DNA of 12,672 bases. Source: CAVSUR01 sp052143655 (GTDB lineage: Bacteria; Actinomycetota; Actinomycetes; Streptosporangiales; Streptosporangiaceae). Positions 1 to 6,702 of the stretch are shown piece by piece. Position 1 is the first letter of the stretch; each line of letters begins with the position of its first letter. The notes under the pieces are model-generated. The model was not told the DNA's origin. It made no database searches and saw only the letters and a program-made list of their open reading frames with translations. The position numbers were made by a program, and so were the translations under genes. The DNA is taken from contig JBKQSL010000022.1 in the NCBI GenBank assembly GCA_052143655.1, positions 1-12,672 of the forward strand. Reading direction: 5' to 3'.

Positions 1-2405
1 CCCGTGGGCATGCCGGACAGATTTTCCCTGAAGGAAGTAACGGCGGCGGTGCCGAACCCGTCCGCCGACTCGGTCGTCGGCCGGCCGTTCAGGCCCGGCG
101 CGCGGAAGGCGAGGCTGACGTGCGAGAACCGCCCGCCGGCCGCGGCCGCCCGGAGGATCTCGCCGAGCAGCACGAGCGAGGACGTGTCGAATCTGAGCCT
201 GACCCGCGCCGACTTGGTCGACAGGTGCACCGAGGTGATGGCGTAGTACGCACGGCCGGACCGGGAGGTCAACGAGCCCAGCTCCAGGTAGACCTCGGTG
301 CTCGCGGGGTCGGCCAGCAGCGACTGCGGGGATGCGGCTCGTCGCACCGCCGTCGCCTGGAGCAGCGGCACGGGGAACAGGAAGGCGCTCGTTACTCCCC
401 CGGCGCAGAGGGCAGCCAGGACGGCACCGACGGCGGCCGGGCGGGGAAACTGTGCCCAGGGCCGCCGACGGCGCTCCGCGCGCAGGCGTCGTTTCTCGAA
501 GCGGCGCCGGAACTCCGGGCCGGGGACTCCCTGGGCCCACAGGTTCCACACGGACGCGATCGGACCGCAGAGGTACACGGTGGCCTGGAGGAAGATGATA
601 CAGATGAGCAGCGACGGCCCGTGTCGCAAGCCGGCGAGGAGCCCGGCGGAGATGAACAGGGCGGCGGCCAGGATCGTCTCCACGAGAGTCAGCCGGAGCG
701 CCGTGCGGATGCGGCGGCGGCCGCCGGCCTTCGAGGTCCTGAGGAAGACCCCGTCTCGTCGTGCCATCCCTTCGATGCAGGCGAGTGCGATGACCCAGGT
801 GACCGACAGGCTGATGACGAGCGACAGGAGCGCCCGGCGATACGACATGGTCGTCCAGAGTCGGAGCGTCCACAACATGGTGATCGTGGCGACGATGATG
901 AGCGACACCGGCAGCAGCGACCGGGCGCCGTCCATCGGGGAGACGGCGAAGCTGGAGTTCGTGACCAGCAGACCCGTGATCACGAGCAGCAGCAGGCTGA
1001 AGGCCAGCATGAGCAGATCCCGGAACCACCCGACCGACGCCATCAGGAAGTCGCGGCGCTGCGCGCTGGTGAGGTGGTTGTCGGGAGAGCGGTCCCATGG
1101 CATGAGGCTTCGCCAGTGCAGCCGGAGGATCTGCATGGCGCCGAAGCACCAGCGGTGACGCTGGGTGAGCATCCCGGCGAAGCTAGGTGGCACGACGCCC
1201 CGGCCGAAGCAGCGCGGAATGTACAGGCCGGACCAGCCGTCCCTGGTCACCCGGACCGAGGCCTCGGTGTCCTCGCAAATGCACCACTCGTTCCAGCCGC
1301 CAACGGCGGTCAGCGCACTGCGGCGGAACAGCCCCATCGTCCCGACGAACGGGACCGTGTCGCGCTCGTTGCGCGAGGACATGACCGACAGGTAGAAGGC
1401 TTGAAAGGAGTCCACGCAAGCGGCGTAGTAGTCGCTGCCCTGGTAGTCGCGGTTGCCCTCGAAGGTCTGCACGAAGCCGAGACTCGGGTCGGAGAAGTAC
1501 GGGGCGGTCTCGCGCAGATAGTGCGGCTGGACGATGTCGTCGGCGTCGACCAGGCCGATGATTTCGGCGCGCGGGTCGGTGTAGCGGCGCAGGGCGAGGT
1601 TACAGGCGCCCGCCTTGTAGCCGGGCCAGGGGGCGACGTGGACGAAGCGGACGCGCTCACGACCCCGGCAGTACTCCTCCACCGGGCCCCACACGGCCGG
1701 ATCGGAGGTGTTGTTGTCGATGACGACCACCTCGAAGTTCGGGTAGTCGATCCGCTCGACCGCCTTGATCGTCTCGATGAGCAGGTCGGGAGGCTCATTG
1801 TAAGCCGGGATGTGCAGCGACACGAAGGGCTGATAACTGGGGTCGGCCTTCGGGAACGGCCGCGACCGGCGTGCGCGGCACAAGACGTCGCTCACATAGT
1901 TGATGTTCGAGATCCACACGACCATCGCGGCCAGATCGAGCAGGATCACCAAGGAAGCCGTCAGCATCTCGAGGATCGAGTGCGTGGCGACAACGGCGAT
2001 AAAGGCCGCGTAGACGATGAAGGTAAGGGCCGCCGCGAGGTACGAGGCGTAGAAGACCTGGCCGACGAAGTTGGTGTCCGGCTGGAGGGCCATCACGACG
2101 ATCGAGGTGATGACAAGCAGATAGGCGGCCGTCTCGAGGCCGCCGATCGGCAGGCCCCACAGCTCGTGGGTGAGCAGGCAGGCGGCGGCCGAGATCGCTA
2201 CTGCCCCCACCCCGCCAACGAAGATCTCGGTGATCCTCGAGCCCGTCCAGCGAAAGCGGGCGCCAGCGCCGCGCGCCGGGCTCAGCACGAGCACGGTCGA
2301 CAAGATCAGCTGCACGAAGGACAGGTAGAAAATGTCGTAGAGATTAAATTTAAGCAACAATCCTAAGCTCCCCCTCGCGTCCCCTCCAAGAATTGCTTTG
2401 CCCAC
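1..2405 (-). CDS. Membrane family-2 glycosyltransferase, beta-glucan/cellulose synthase-like (3' end outside window)
   Basis: The minus-strand frame stays open from about 2405 past the left edge, giving at least 800 residues. With GTG 2405 as residue 1, about five membrane segments come first (starting near residue 23). A GT2 domain opens near residue 190 with HIPAYNEPPDLL, then VVVIDNNT, VDADD (286-290, the DxD nucleotide-sugar/metal site), CEDTE (catalytic Asp 379) and QRHRW (415-419). That is the full processive GT2 signature. About six further hydrophobic segments follow, the last near residue 660, then a soluble tail of more than 120 residues that is probably extracytoplasmic. By family, such enzymes polymerise UDP-sugars and extrude a beta-glucan. 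The PAYNEPP...DNNT pattern reminds me of NdvB-type beta-1,3-glucan synthases more than of BcsA, but the product is inferred. Start: GTG 2405 has GAGGG just upstream. TTG 2360 behind a G-rich purine run is an alternative. The GH16 gene lies upstream on the same strand. Confidence 0.88.
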   Translation of the reverse strand, partial: MGKAILGGDARGSLGLLLKFNLYDIFYLSFVQLILSTVLVLSPARGAGARFRWTGSRITEIFVGGVGAVAISAAACLLTHELWGLPIGGLETAAYLLVITSIVVMALQPDTNFVGQVFYASYLAAALTFIVYAAFIAVVATHSILEMLTASLVILLDLAAMVVWISNINYVSDVLCRARRSRPFPKADPSYQPFVSLHIPAYNEPPDLLIETIKAVERIDYPNFEVVVIDNNTSDPAVWGPVEEYCRGRERVRFVHVAPWPGYKAGACNLALRRYTDPRAEIIGLVDADDIVQPHYLRETAPYFSDPSLGFVQTFEGNRDYQGSDYYAACVDSFQAFYLSVMSSRNERDTVPFVGTMGLFRRSALTAVGGWNEWCICEDTEASVRVTRDGWSGLYIPRCFGRGVVPPSFAGMLTQRHRWCFGAMQILRLHWRSLMPWDRSPDNHLTSAQRRDFLMASVGWFRDLLMLAFSLLLLVITGLLVTNSSFAVSPMDGARSLLPVSLIIVATITMLWTLRLWTTMSYRRALLSLVISLSVTWVIALACIEGMARRDGVFLRTSKAGGRRRIRTALRLTLVETILAAALFISAGLLAGLRHGPSLLICIIFLQATVYLCGPIASVWNLWAQGVPGPEFRRRFEKRRLRAERRRRPWAQFPRPAAVGAVLAALCAGGVTSAFLFPVPLLQATAVRRAASPQSLLADPASTEVYLELGSLTSRSGRAYYAITSVHLSTKSARVRLRFDTSSLVLLGEILRAAAAGGRFSHVSLAFRAPGLNGRPTTESADGFGTAAVTSFRENLSGMPT

Positions 2406-2729
2406 ATTACCCTCGATCCATACCAGCAGGGGCGGTAACGTGAATTATGGTCGGGCCCTGATCTCATTCGCCTGCGTCCGTGGGCGTCTGCGTCCGGCCC
2501 CGTCCATCAGCGATGCCAACGACGTGCGAACGCTACGGGAAACTAACGGTCAACCTGACTGAGGCATCGTTAATCAGCTTTTTACCGAGTTAATCAGCTT
2601 TTTACAGAGCCGCGGCCTCCGTGCCGTCAGGCAGGCTCGACCGGGGAGGCGGCCGGCAGTTCCGGCGAGGCTGGTGGCCTGAAGCGACCCGCCTGCATGC
2701 GCCCAGGGGTCGCCCAGGGGGTGGCGGCG
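2406..2729. other. Intergenic region between GH16 and glycosyltransferase genes
   Basis: This 324-bp gap has no convincing gene on either strand. It is more AT-rich than its surroundings around 2380-2450 and 2540-2610. It contains the tandem 17-bp repeat listed separately, a TTGACC hexamer on the minus strand (2553-2548) that could be a -35 element without a clear -10, and two copies of GCCCAGGGG (2701-2709 and 2712-2720) right behind the GH16 stop codon. No hairpin followed by a T-tract was seen for the GH16 transcript. Read-through into the glycosyltransferase and a separate promoter are both possible. Confidence 0.6.
2569..2605. repeat. Tandem 17-bp direct repeat, possible operator
   Basis: GTTAATCAGCTTTTTAC occurs at 2569-2585 and again, identical, at 2589-2605, separated by three bases. 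The period is 20 bp, about two turns of DNA, so both copies would face the same side of the helix. The repeat is AT-rich in a GC-rich region and lies about 165-200 bp upstream of the glycosyltransferase start. That geometry fits a pair of binding sites for a regulator. The HTH domain of the adjacent GH16 protein is an obvious but untested candidate. Confidence 0.6.
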
Positions 2730-3827
2730 CTACCAGACCCGGACATAATCGACTAGCAGGTCAACAGGGAACTGCACGCTCTCCGGCGGAGTACCAGCTA
2801 TCCCGCCGATCGCAAGATTAAGGATCATGAACATCGGCACCCCGGAGCTGAAGCACCAGTTGGCCATCTGCGCGGGCTCAACAGTCATGTACTTCACGCC
2901 ATCCTTGTAGAAGGTGAAGCCCCCAGTTCCCGGGTTCCACCACATGCGCCAGGTGTGCCACCCATTATCGACGGCGATTGCTGTATGTTGCGTGAGCACG
3001 GCAGTGCCCGCATCATCCGGGGTATGGACCGACGTCTCCGAGGTGGAGCCGCCATAGTTCTCCAACATGTCGACTTCGCCGCACGCGGGCCAGCCCACCT
3101 GAGGGAAGTTGGCCCCCAGCATCCACCAAGCAGGCCACAGCCCGGGCTGAATGTCGAGCTTGATACGGGCTTCGAACATGCCGCGGTACTTGCTGAATTT
3201 CCCGAGGGTTTTGAGCCGGGCACTGTGGTAAGTGATGGTGGTCGAGCCGCCGGAGGTCTGGACGCTCTTGGTGGCGCGGATCATCAGGTTCCCGTTTCCG
3301 TCCAGGAAACTGTTCGCCCGTGCGGAGGTGTAGACCTCGAGCTCGTTATTCCCCCATCCGCCACCCCCTACGTCGTACCCCCATTTCGACGGGTCCGGGG
3401 CGCTGCCCGCCGGACCGTCGAATTCGTCCGCGAACGCGTAGGTAACTGCGGGCCGTGATGTCCCGATGCCGCATGACGTGAGCTGTGTCAGTGCCACTGT
3501 GCTGAGCGCAGCTGCCATGGATACGAAGGCACGCCGATTCACGGTCGGCTCCGGAGGCGGCGGCGCGTCCCCAGTCCACGGCGGCGTAAAACCAAGATCG
3601 GCAAGGGGCCGACGAAGCAGTGACTCTAGCGCGGCCTGGTGCGCGGGCCGCGGCCACGGCGGCGAGTCGGACTCCCACCGGCGCACAGTGCGCTCAGCCA
3701 CGGACAGCCGCAGGCCACTGCGTCGCCCGGCGCCCGTGACAGCGTCGGCGAAGGCTCGCTGGGATCGGAGACCGAGTCTCCGCCTTGCGGCGCGGAGCCG
3801 GGTATTGCCCAGACCGGAGTTGCTCAT
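2730..3827 (-). CDS. HTH domain fused to Tat/lipobox-like segment and GH16 beta-glucanase
   Basis: 365 residues. Residues 8-60 form an XRE-like helix-turn-helix (RAFADAV ... ERTVRRWESDSPPWP), a type seen in many actinobacterial DNA-binding proteins. Residues 96-120 read VNRRAFVSMAAALST then VALTQLTSCG: twin arginines 98-99, a hydrophobic stretch and a lipobox-like LTSC at Cys119. From about residue 130 the protein is a GH16 domain: EFDG, NNELEVYT (161-167), GLWPAWWMLG (229-238), the catalytic GEVDMLE (250-256; nucleophile E251, acid/base E256, the bulged ExDxxE of laminarinase-type GH16), and a C-terminal LLVDYVRVW strand. By family it cleaves beta-1,3 or mixed-linked glucans outside the cell. 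An HTH ahead of an export signal suggests either a membrane-anchored one-component regulator with a glucan-sensing outer domain, or two products from two starts. ATG 3827 has GAGG only 3 nt upstream. The frame is open further upstream but offers no ATG. It precedes the glycosyltransferase on the same strand. Confidence 0.9.
   Translation of the reverse strand: MSNSGLGNTRLRAARRRLGLRSQRAFADAVTGAGRRSGLRLSVAERTVRRWESDSPPWPRPAHQAALESLLRRPLADLGFTPPWTGDAPPPPEPTVNRRAFVSMAAALSTVALTQLTSCGIGTSRPAVTYAFADEFDGPAGSAPDPSKWGYDVGGGGWGNNELEVYTSARANSFLDGNGNLMIRATKSVQTSGGSTTITYHSARLKTLGKFSKYRGMFEARIKLDIQPGLWPAWWMLGANFPQVGWPACGEVDMLENYGGSTSETSVHTPDDAGTAVLTQHTAIAVDNGWHTWRMWWNPGTGGFTFYKDGVKYMTVEPAQMANWCFSSGVPMFMILNLAIGGIAGTPPESVQFPVDLLVDYVRVW
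3540..3552 (-). promoter_or_regulatory. Possible internal ribosome binding site and GTG start for an export-only GH16 form
   Basis: Codon 96 of the HTH-GH16 gene is GTG (3542-3540) and is preceded by GGAG (3552-3549) with a 6-nt gap. Starting here would give a 270-residue protein beginning V/M-NRRAF, an ordinary N-terminal twin-arginine lipoprotein signal followed by GH16. The upstream HTH part keeps the same frame and recognisable conserved motifs, so it is unlikely to be a mere shadow. Use of this site is inferred, not shown. Confidence 0.4.
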
Positions 3828-3861
3828 CTGCCTCGCGATGCCCTCTATGGCCGCCCGGTAG

Positions 3862-4098
3862 TCTCGAGGTCCGCTGCCGGAAGCCGCTATTAAGCCACGG
3901 GATGTCCGTCACCACGGAAACTCCCGGCGTGACCAGTTAGGAGTACTGTTCTGCGTTCGTCGTGGCGGCCAGGACTGTGAAGCCAGTGATGAGGGGGGCG
4001 TCGGCCAGTCATCGTGTCGCTTGAAGAGATTTTAGTGGCAGTGTTGCGCTGGCCTGTCAGTGCGTGCGCCGGGGCGCGGTGACGTAGCTGACTGGCTG
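3862..4098. other. Intergenic region with no clear gene
   Basis: This lies between the start of the GH16 gene and the end of the IS6-like remnant. Frames here are short and carry no motif I recognise. It presumably holds the promoter of the HTH-GH16 gene, but I cannot define -35 and -10 boxes with confidence. GGACTGTG at 3972-3979 is matched in inverted orientation by CCACAGTCC at 4624-4632 beyond the other side of the IS6 remnant. That could be a worn terminal repeat or chance. Confidence 0.4.
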
Positions 4099-4614
4099 TC
4101 AGAAGGTCATCGTGAGCTGGTCGAAGGCTGCGTGAATCCGGTGGCGGGCGGGGATGTCGGTGGCGAGTTCGCAGGGGCCGCGGCGGAAGTTCTGAACGAA
4201 GGCGTGCCCGCCGGCCAGGGTCCGCGCGGACCGGTGGCGCTTGAGGCCGCGCATCGGCTGCCGCCTGGCTTTCAGCCGCCCTGATTGCTCTCGGCCGGGA
4301 TCGTGCCAGCGCGCAGCGCGCGGGTGAAGAACCGCGAGGCGGCGGCCAGGTCGCGCCGCGCGGACGGCATGACGTCGATGACCTGGCCGTGCTGGTCGAT
4401 GGCCCGGTACAGATAGGCCCGCCGGCCAGCCACCTTGAGGTAAGTCCCGCCGGCGAGCCACCGGTCCCCGTGAGCATGTCGGCAGAACCGGGCCGCCTCG
4501 ATGAACTCCGGGGTGAACCGCTGCACCCACCGGTACGCGGTGACGTAATCAACGGTGACGCCGCGCTCGGTCAGCAGCTCCTCCACGTCCCGGCAGGACA
4601 AGCCATAGCGCAGT
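4099..4614 (-). pseudogene. IS6-family-like transposase remnant
   Basis: The first part (4614 to about 4272) reads LRYGLSCRDVEELLTERG, VDYVTAYRWVQRFTPEF, GDRWLAGGTYLKVAGRR, YRAIDQHGQVIDVMPSARRD, FFTRALRAGTIPAE, the usual order of an IS6-family DDE transposase. It then changes frame. The second part (to the TGA at 4099) reads GRLKARRQPMRGLKRHRSA, GHAFVQNFRRG and the family C-terminus ending FDQLTMTF. The 5' end is cut: an in-frame stop lies just before LRYGL, where the usual N-terminal 30-40 residues should be. About 50 residues are missing at the frame change, and these normally carry the second Asp (TDRAPVYP) and the Glu (IEADHGRLK). The first Asp, normally in a DETYLKV context, is replaced by GGTYLKV. 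No catalytic residue remains, so the element is dead. Confidence 0.85.
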
Positions 4615-4622
4615 TCAGTTCA

Positions 4623-4695
4623 CCACAGTCCGCTGCCGTTCACCGCAGACACCGCTGACCTGCCGATCCGTCCGCCACAGTCCGCCGCCGTTCAC
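4623..4695. repeat. Two 21-bp near-identical direct repeats, period 52 bp
   Basis: CCACAGTCCGCTGCCGTTCAC at 4623-4643 recurs at 4675-4695 with a single T-to-C change. The second copy overlaps the end of the reading frame ending at 4692 and extends into a short palindrome-like GCCGTTCACGGCGG. A shorter direct repeat, GGTAACCAG, follows at 4713-4721 and 4725-4733. The pair abuts the truncated 5' edge of the IS6-like remnant. It could be an insertion or recombination scar, an attachment-site duplication, or a small intergenic repeat family. Confidence 0.6.
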
Positions 4696-5096
4696 GGCGG
4701 TTCGCTGCGGACGGTAACCAGTTTGGTAACCAGCCCTTCCGGCAGCGCCCGGCCAGCCCGCAACAACCTGACCGAATAGCTGCTGCCCGCCGGACCGGCA
4801 GGCGCACTCGCCAGCACTGCGCCGCGGCGCGCTTCGGCCCCGTCCCCGTGCGCCCCGAGCCCTGCCGGGTGCCCCCGCCGGGTGCCCCCGCCGGCGTCCC
4901 CCGGCCCCCTACCGGTCAGCCGCGGCCAGGACGCGAGCAACCGGCCTGCACCTCTCACTGCGTCCGGGCCCTGCCCGCCGGCCCATGCCCGGCGGGCAGG
5001 GCGTGGCAGCCGACGCCGACGCTGGCGCGGAGGGCAGGGCGCCGATGCCTGAGCCCGGCAGCGGCGCGTGGCTCTCCGGCTGCGGGCAGTGCACAC
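4692..5096 (-). other. Possible C-terminal coding remnant of unknown protein
   Basis: Only the last 30 or so codons look protein-like: SSYSVRLLRAGRALPEGL, then VTKLVTVRSEPP and a stop at 4692-4694. The LVTKLVT stretch is encoded by the tandem GGTAACCAG repeat seen on the plus strand. Further upstream the frame is an Arg/Ala/Gly-rich run typical of an accidental frame in GC-rich DNA, with no ribosome site or start I would trust. I do not recognise the family. It could be the tail of a gene whose front was lost when the neighbouring IS was truncated, or it could be non-coding. Confidence 0.22.
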
Positions 5097-5287
5097 CGCC
5101 GGGACGCTGCCGCACAGCCAGCGCGCACCCCGCTGTCGGCGCGCGCGTGGCCTCGCCGCGCTGCCGCCTGCAGACTGCTTCCCTGATTTTCGGGCATCTG
5201 GCCGGGGAATCGGTCAGCGACCCCCGCCGGCGTGCTCAGTGCCTCGCCGGCCTAGCACCGCGCGAGCCAGGCCCGGTCCCCGCTACC
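4735..5287. other. GC-rich stretch without a convincing gene
   Basis: Apart from the doubtful minus-strand tail ending at 4692, I see no supported gene here. All frames are rich in Arg, Pro, Ala and Gly without motifs. A plus-strand frame beginning near 4985 runs into the hypothetical gene at 5288, but its first 100 residues have poor codon bias and many Cys and Arg residues, so I treat them as upstream DNA. There are short G/C-rich near repeats such as GGGTGCCCCCGCCGG around 4866-4893. Confidence 0.45.
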
Positions 5288-5827
5288 GTGTCCGGGGTGT
5301 CCCGCAAACGCCGCGGCCGCGCCCGGCGGCATCGCCACGTCGAGTTCGGTCCCGCGCTGCCGTGGCATGAACGCGGGCCGGCCGACGATGACGAGATCGC
5401 CGCGTTCGACGATGATCGGGACGCCATCCGCCTGACCATCGCGGTCGAGCTCGTCGTCCGGGTGACCCGGCCGCAGGTGCTCCAGCGGTTCGCCGCCGAG
5501 ACCCAAGCGGCCACCGCGCAGTCGATCGGCCCGGACGGCTTCGGCCCCCTCGCCTACCTTGCCGTGTGCCAGGAAGGTCTCGACGAGATCGCCGACGGGC
5601 CCGCCGGGCAGTTGCGTTATCTCGCCAGCCCCGGCTGCGTGATTTCCGGCATCCCCGGCGTCGCCGCCGAGGCAGCAACGATGACCATCACCGCTACGCC
5701 GCCCGAGGTCACCGCGGCGCTGCGCGAGGACCGGTCCGGCGACGTCGGGGAAGCGTCCCGGGAGCGTGACACCGATCCGGGACAGGACGAGGCGGCGGTA
5801 GCGGCCGAAGACGAGCCACCGTTCTGA
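5288..5827 (+). CDS. Hypothetical protein, basic N-terminus and acidic tail
   Basis: About 179 residues from GTG 5288, or 176 from GTG 5297. From here codons become strongly G/C-ending, unlike the upstream part of the same open frame, which decides the start. The protein begins very basic (SRKRRGRARRHRHVEF), then an acidic DDDEIAAFDDDRDAIR segment, a helical core (AVELVVRVTRPQVLQRF, AETQAATAQ), LAYLAVCQEGLDEIAD, GQLRYLASPG and CVISGIPGVAAEAAT, and a disordered acidic C-terminus. There is no signal peptide or membrane helix. No Shine-Dalgarno is visible. TACCGT at 5284-5289 would be a -10 box about 7 nt before GTG 5297, fitting a leaderless message, though no matching -35 was found. I do not recognise a functional domain. 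It is the only complete-looking gene between two sets of remnants, so its neighbours say nothing about its role. Confidence 0.6.
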   Translation: MSGVSRKRRGRARRHRHVEFGPALPWHERGPADDDEIAAFDDDRDAIRLTIAVELVVRVTRPQVLQRFAAETQAATAQSIGPDGFGPLAYLAVCQEGLDEIADGPAGQLRYLASPGCVISGIPGVAAEAATMTITATPPEVTAALREDRSGDVGEASRERDTDPGQDEAAVAAEDEPPF

Positions 5828-6108
5828 TCAGGAGGAAGCGGAATCCGTGCCCGGGCGGCGATCCATCCTTCGTCCTGCCCAGCGCATGCGATCACCGGGA
5901 CCCGGCATCCGAGGGCACGCGAGGTCACTAGGGCACCATCCTTATTGCGGGCACCGCTACGGTGGCCGTTGTTGGGACTCGGCGGGAGCCGGGGTGACGG
6001 TCGGGTGCGGGTCGCCGGGAAACAGCCTCCATGACACCACCGCCCCCGGTTTCTCCGGGGACAGGGACTGGCAACAGGGGGACTCGCCGGGGCGATTCAG
6101 TCCGGGCG
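5828..6108. other. Gap with an orphan Shine-Dalgarno and no clear gene
   Basis: AGGAGG at 5830-5835 stands directly behind the stop of the preceding gene and 11 nt before a GTG at 5847. The frame it would start (PGRRSILRPAQRMRSPGPG ...) soon becomes compositionally odd and continues as an out-of-frame shadow of the next fragment. I read this as the start region of a lost downstream gene whose body was deleted, not as a functional CDS. Confidence 0.35.
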
Positions 6109-6426
6109 ATGACCGGCCACGACAGCTACACCATCCGCCAGGCCGCTTACGACCTGCGGAAGCTTCGCGGGAAGCGCCTCGTCATCAAGCCCGGCCGCAC
6201 ACGCCGCTACCAGGTCCCTCCCCACGCTGCCCGCACTATCGCGGCCATGCTTACCCTGCGCGACCAGGTCATCGTCCCAATCCTCGCTGGCATCCGCAGC
6301 TCCCGCAGAGGCCGCAAACCCGCCACCTGGACCCACATCGACCGGGACTACGAGACCCTCCGCATCGGCATGCAGGCGCTCTTCCACGACCTCGGGATCA
6401 CGCCCGTCACGCTTGCCGCCGCATAG
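6109..6426 (+). pseudogene. C-terminal winged-helix-like fragment of a conserved actinobacterial protein
   Basis: 105 codons from ATG 6109 to TAG 6424-6426. The sequence SYTIRQAAYDLRKLRGKRLV, then IKPGRTRRYQVPP, AARTIAAMLTLRDQVIVPIL and RKPATWTHIDRDYETLR resembles the tail of larger actinobacterial proteins of unknown function. Those end in a small helix-turn-helix-like module (YxxxQxxYDLRKLRxKxLI ... RYxVPP). The usual long N-terminal part is absent. No ribosome site precedes ATG 6109, and the frame upstream (from ATG 6031) is proline-rich and unlike protein. I infer a truncated gene. An independent small DNA-binding protein is the alternative. Confidence 0.5.
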
Positions 6427-6439
6427 ACAACATTTTGTC
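6426..6439. promoter_or_regulatory. Small inverted repeat upstream of toxin-like ORF, candidate operator
   Basis: GACAA-CATT-TTGTC forms two 5-base arms around a 4-base centre, overlapping the last base of the preceding stop codon and about 36 bp before GTG 6475. TAGCCT at 6461-6466 could be a -10 box about 8 nt before that GTG, which lacks a Shine-Dalgarno, so the message may be leaderless. The arms are short and the assignment is tentative. Confidence 0.3.
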
Positions 6440-6474
6440 GATCGGAGAAATGCAAGCTCCTAGCCTCTGCTGCC

Positions 6475-6702
6475 GTGGCACGGATCATCATCGCGGAGGT
6501 CGTTGCCGATGATGCAATCGATGATGCAATCAAGGAGAAGATCCGCGACAAGCACCCGCCCCTGACGTTCGAAACGGTCCGGCAGGCGCTGATCTACGCC
6601 AAGGACGTACACCCAGCCTGGGTAGGGGACGAGGAGCACGGACGCCGGGTCATGGCCGAAGCGCGCGGTCGGCCCGGTTCGGGCGGGGCGAGCAGACGCT
6701 GA
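6475..6702 (+). pseudogene. Small toxin-like protein, C-terminus replaced by foreign sequence
   Basis: Translation from GTG 6475 gives ARIIIAEVVADDAIDDAIKE, KIRDKHPPLTFETVRQALIY, AKDVHPAWVGDEEHGRRV and then MAEARGRPGSGGASRR to a TGA at 6700-6702. The order of a short beta-strand start, KIRxKHxxxxxxVRQAL, a charged loop and EHGRR recalls small RelE/BrnT-like toxins or related actinobacterial proteins of about 90-100 residues. In those, GRR is followed by a hydrophobic strand. Here that strand is missing and the tail is a frame shadow of the downstream oxygenase fragment, so the gene seems cut at about 6655. No antitoxin-like gene is adjacent. Function is inferred only weakly. A conserved hypothetical protein is equally possible. 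Confidence 0.4.

Noticed and set aside
120..2366. Very long plus-strand open frame (748 codons)
   Set aside because: It is the antisense shadow of the glycosyltransferase. Its product is Arg/Gly/Asp/Gln-rich without motifs, while the minus strand carries a full GT2 signature.
5847..6512. Plus-strand frame of 221 codons starting at a GTG behind AGGAGG
   Set aside because: Its composition is Pro/His/Arg-rich and most of it is an out-of-frame reading of the 6109-6426 fragment. The ribosome site is kept only as an orphan signal.
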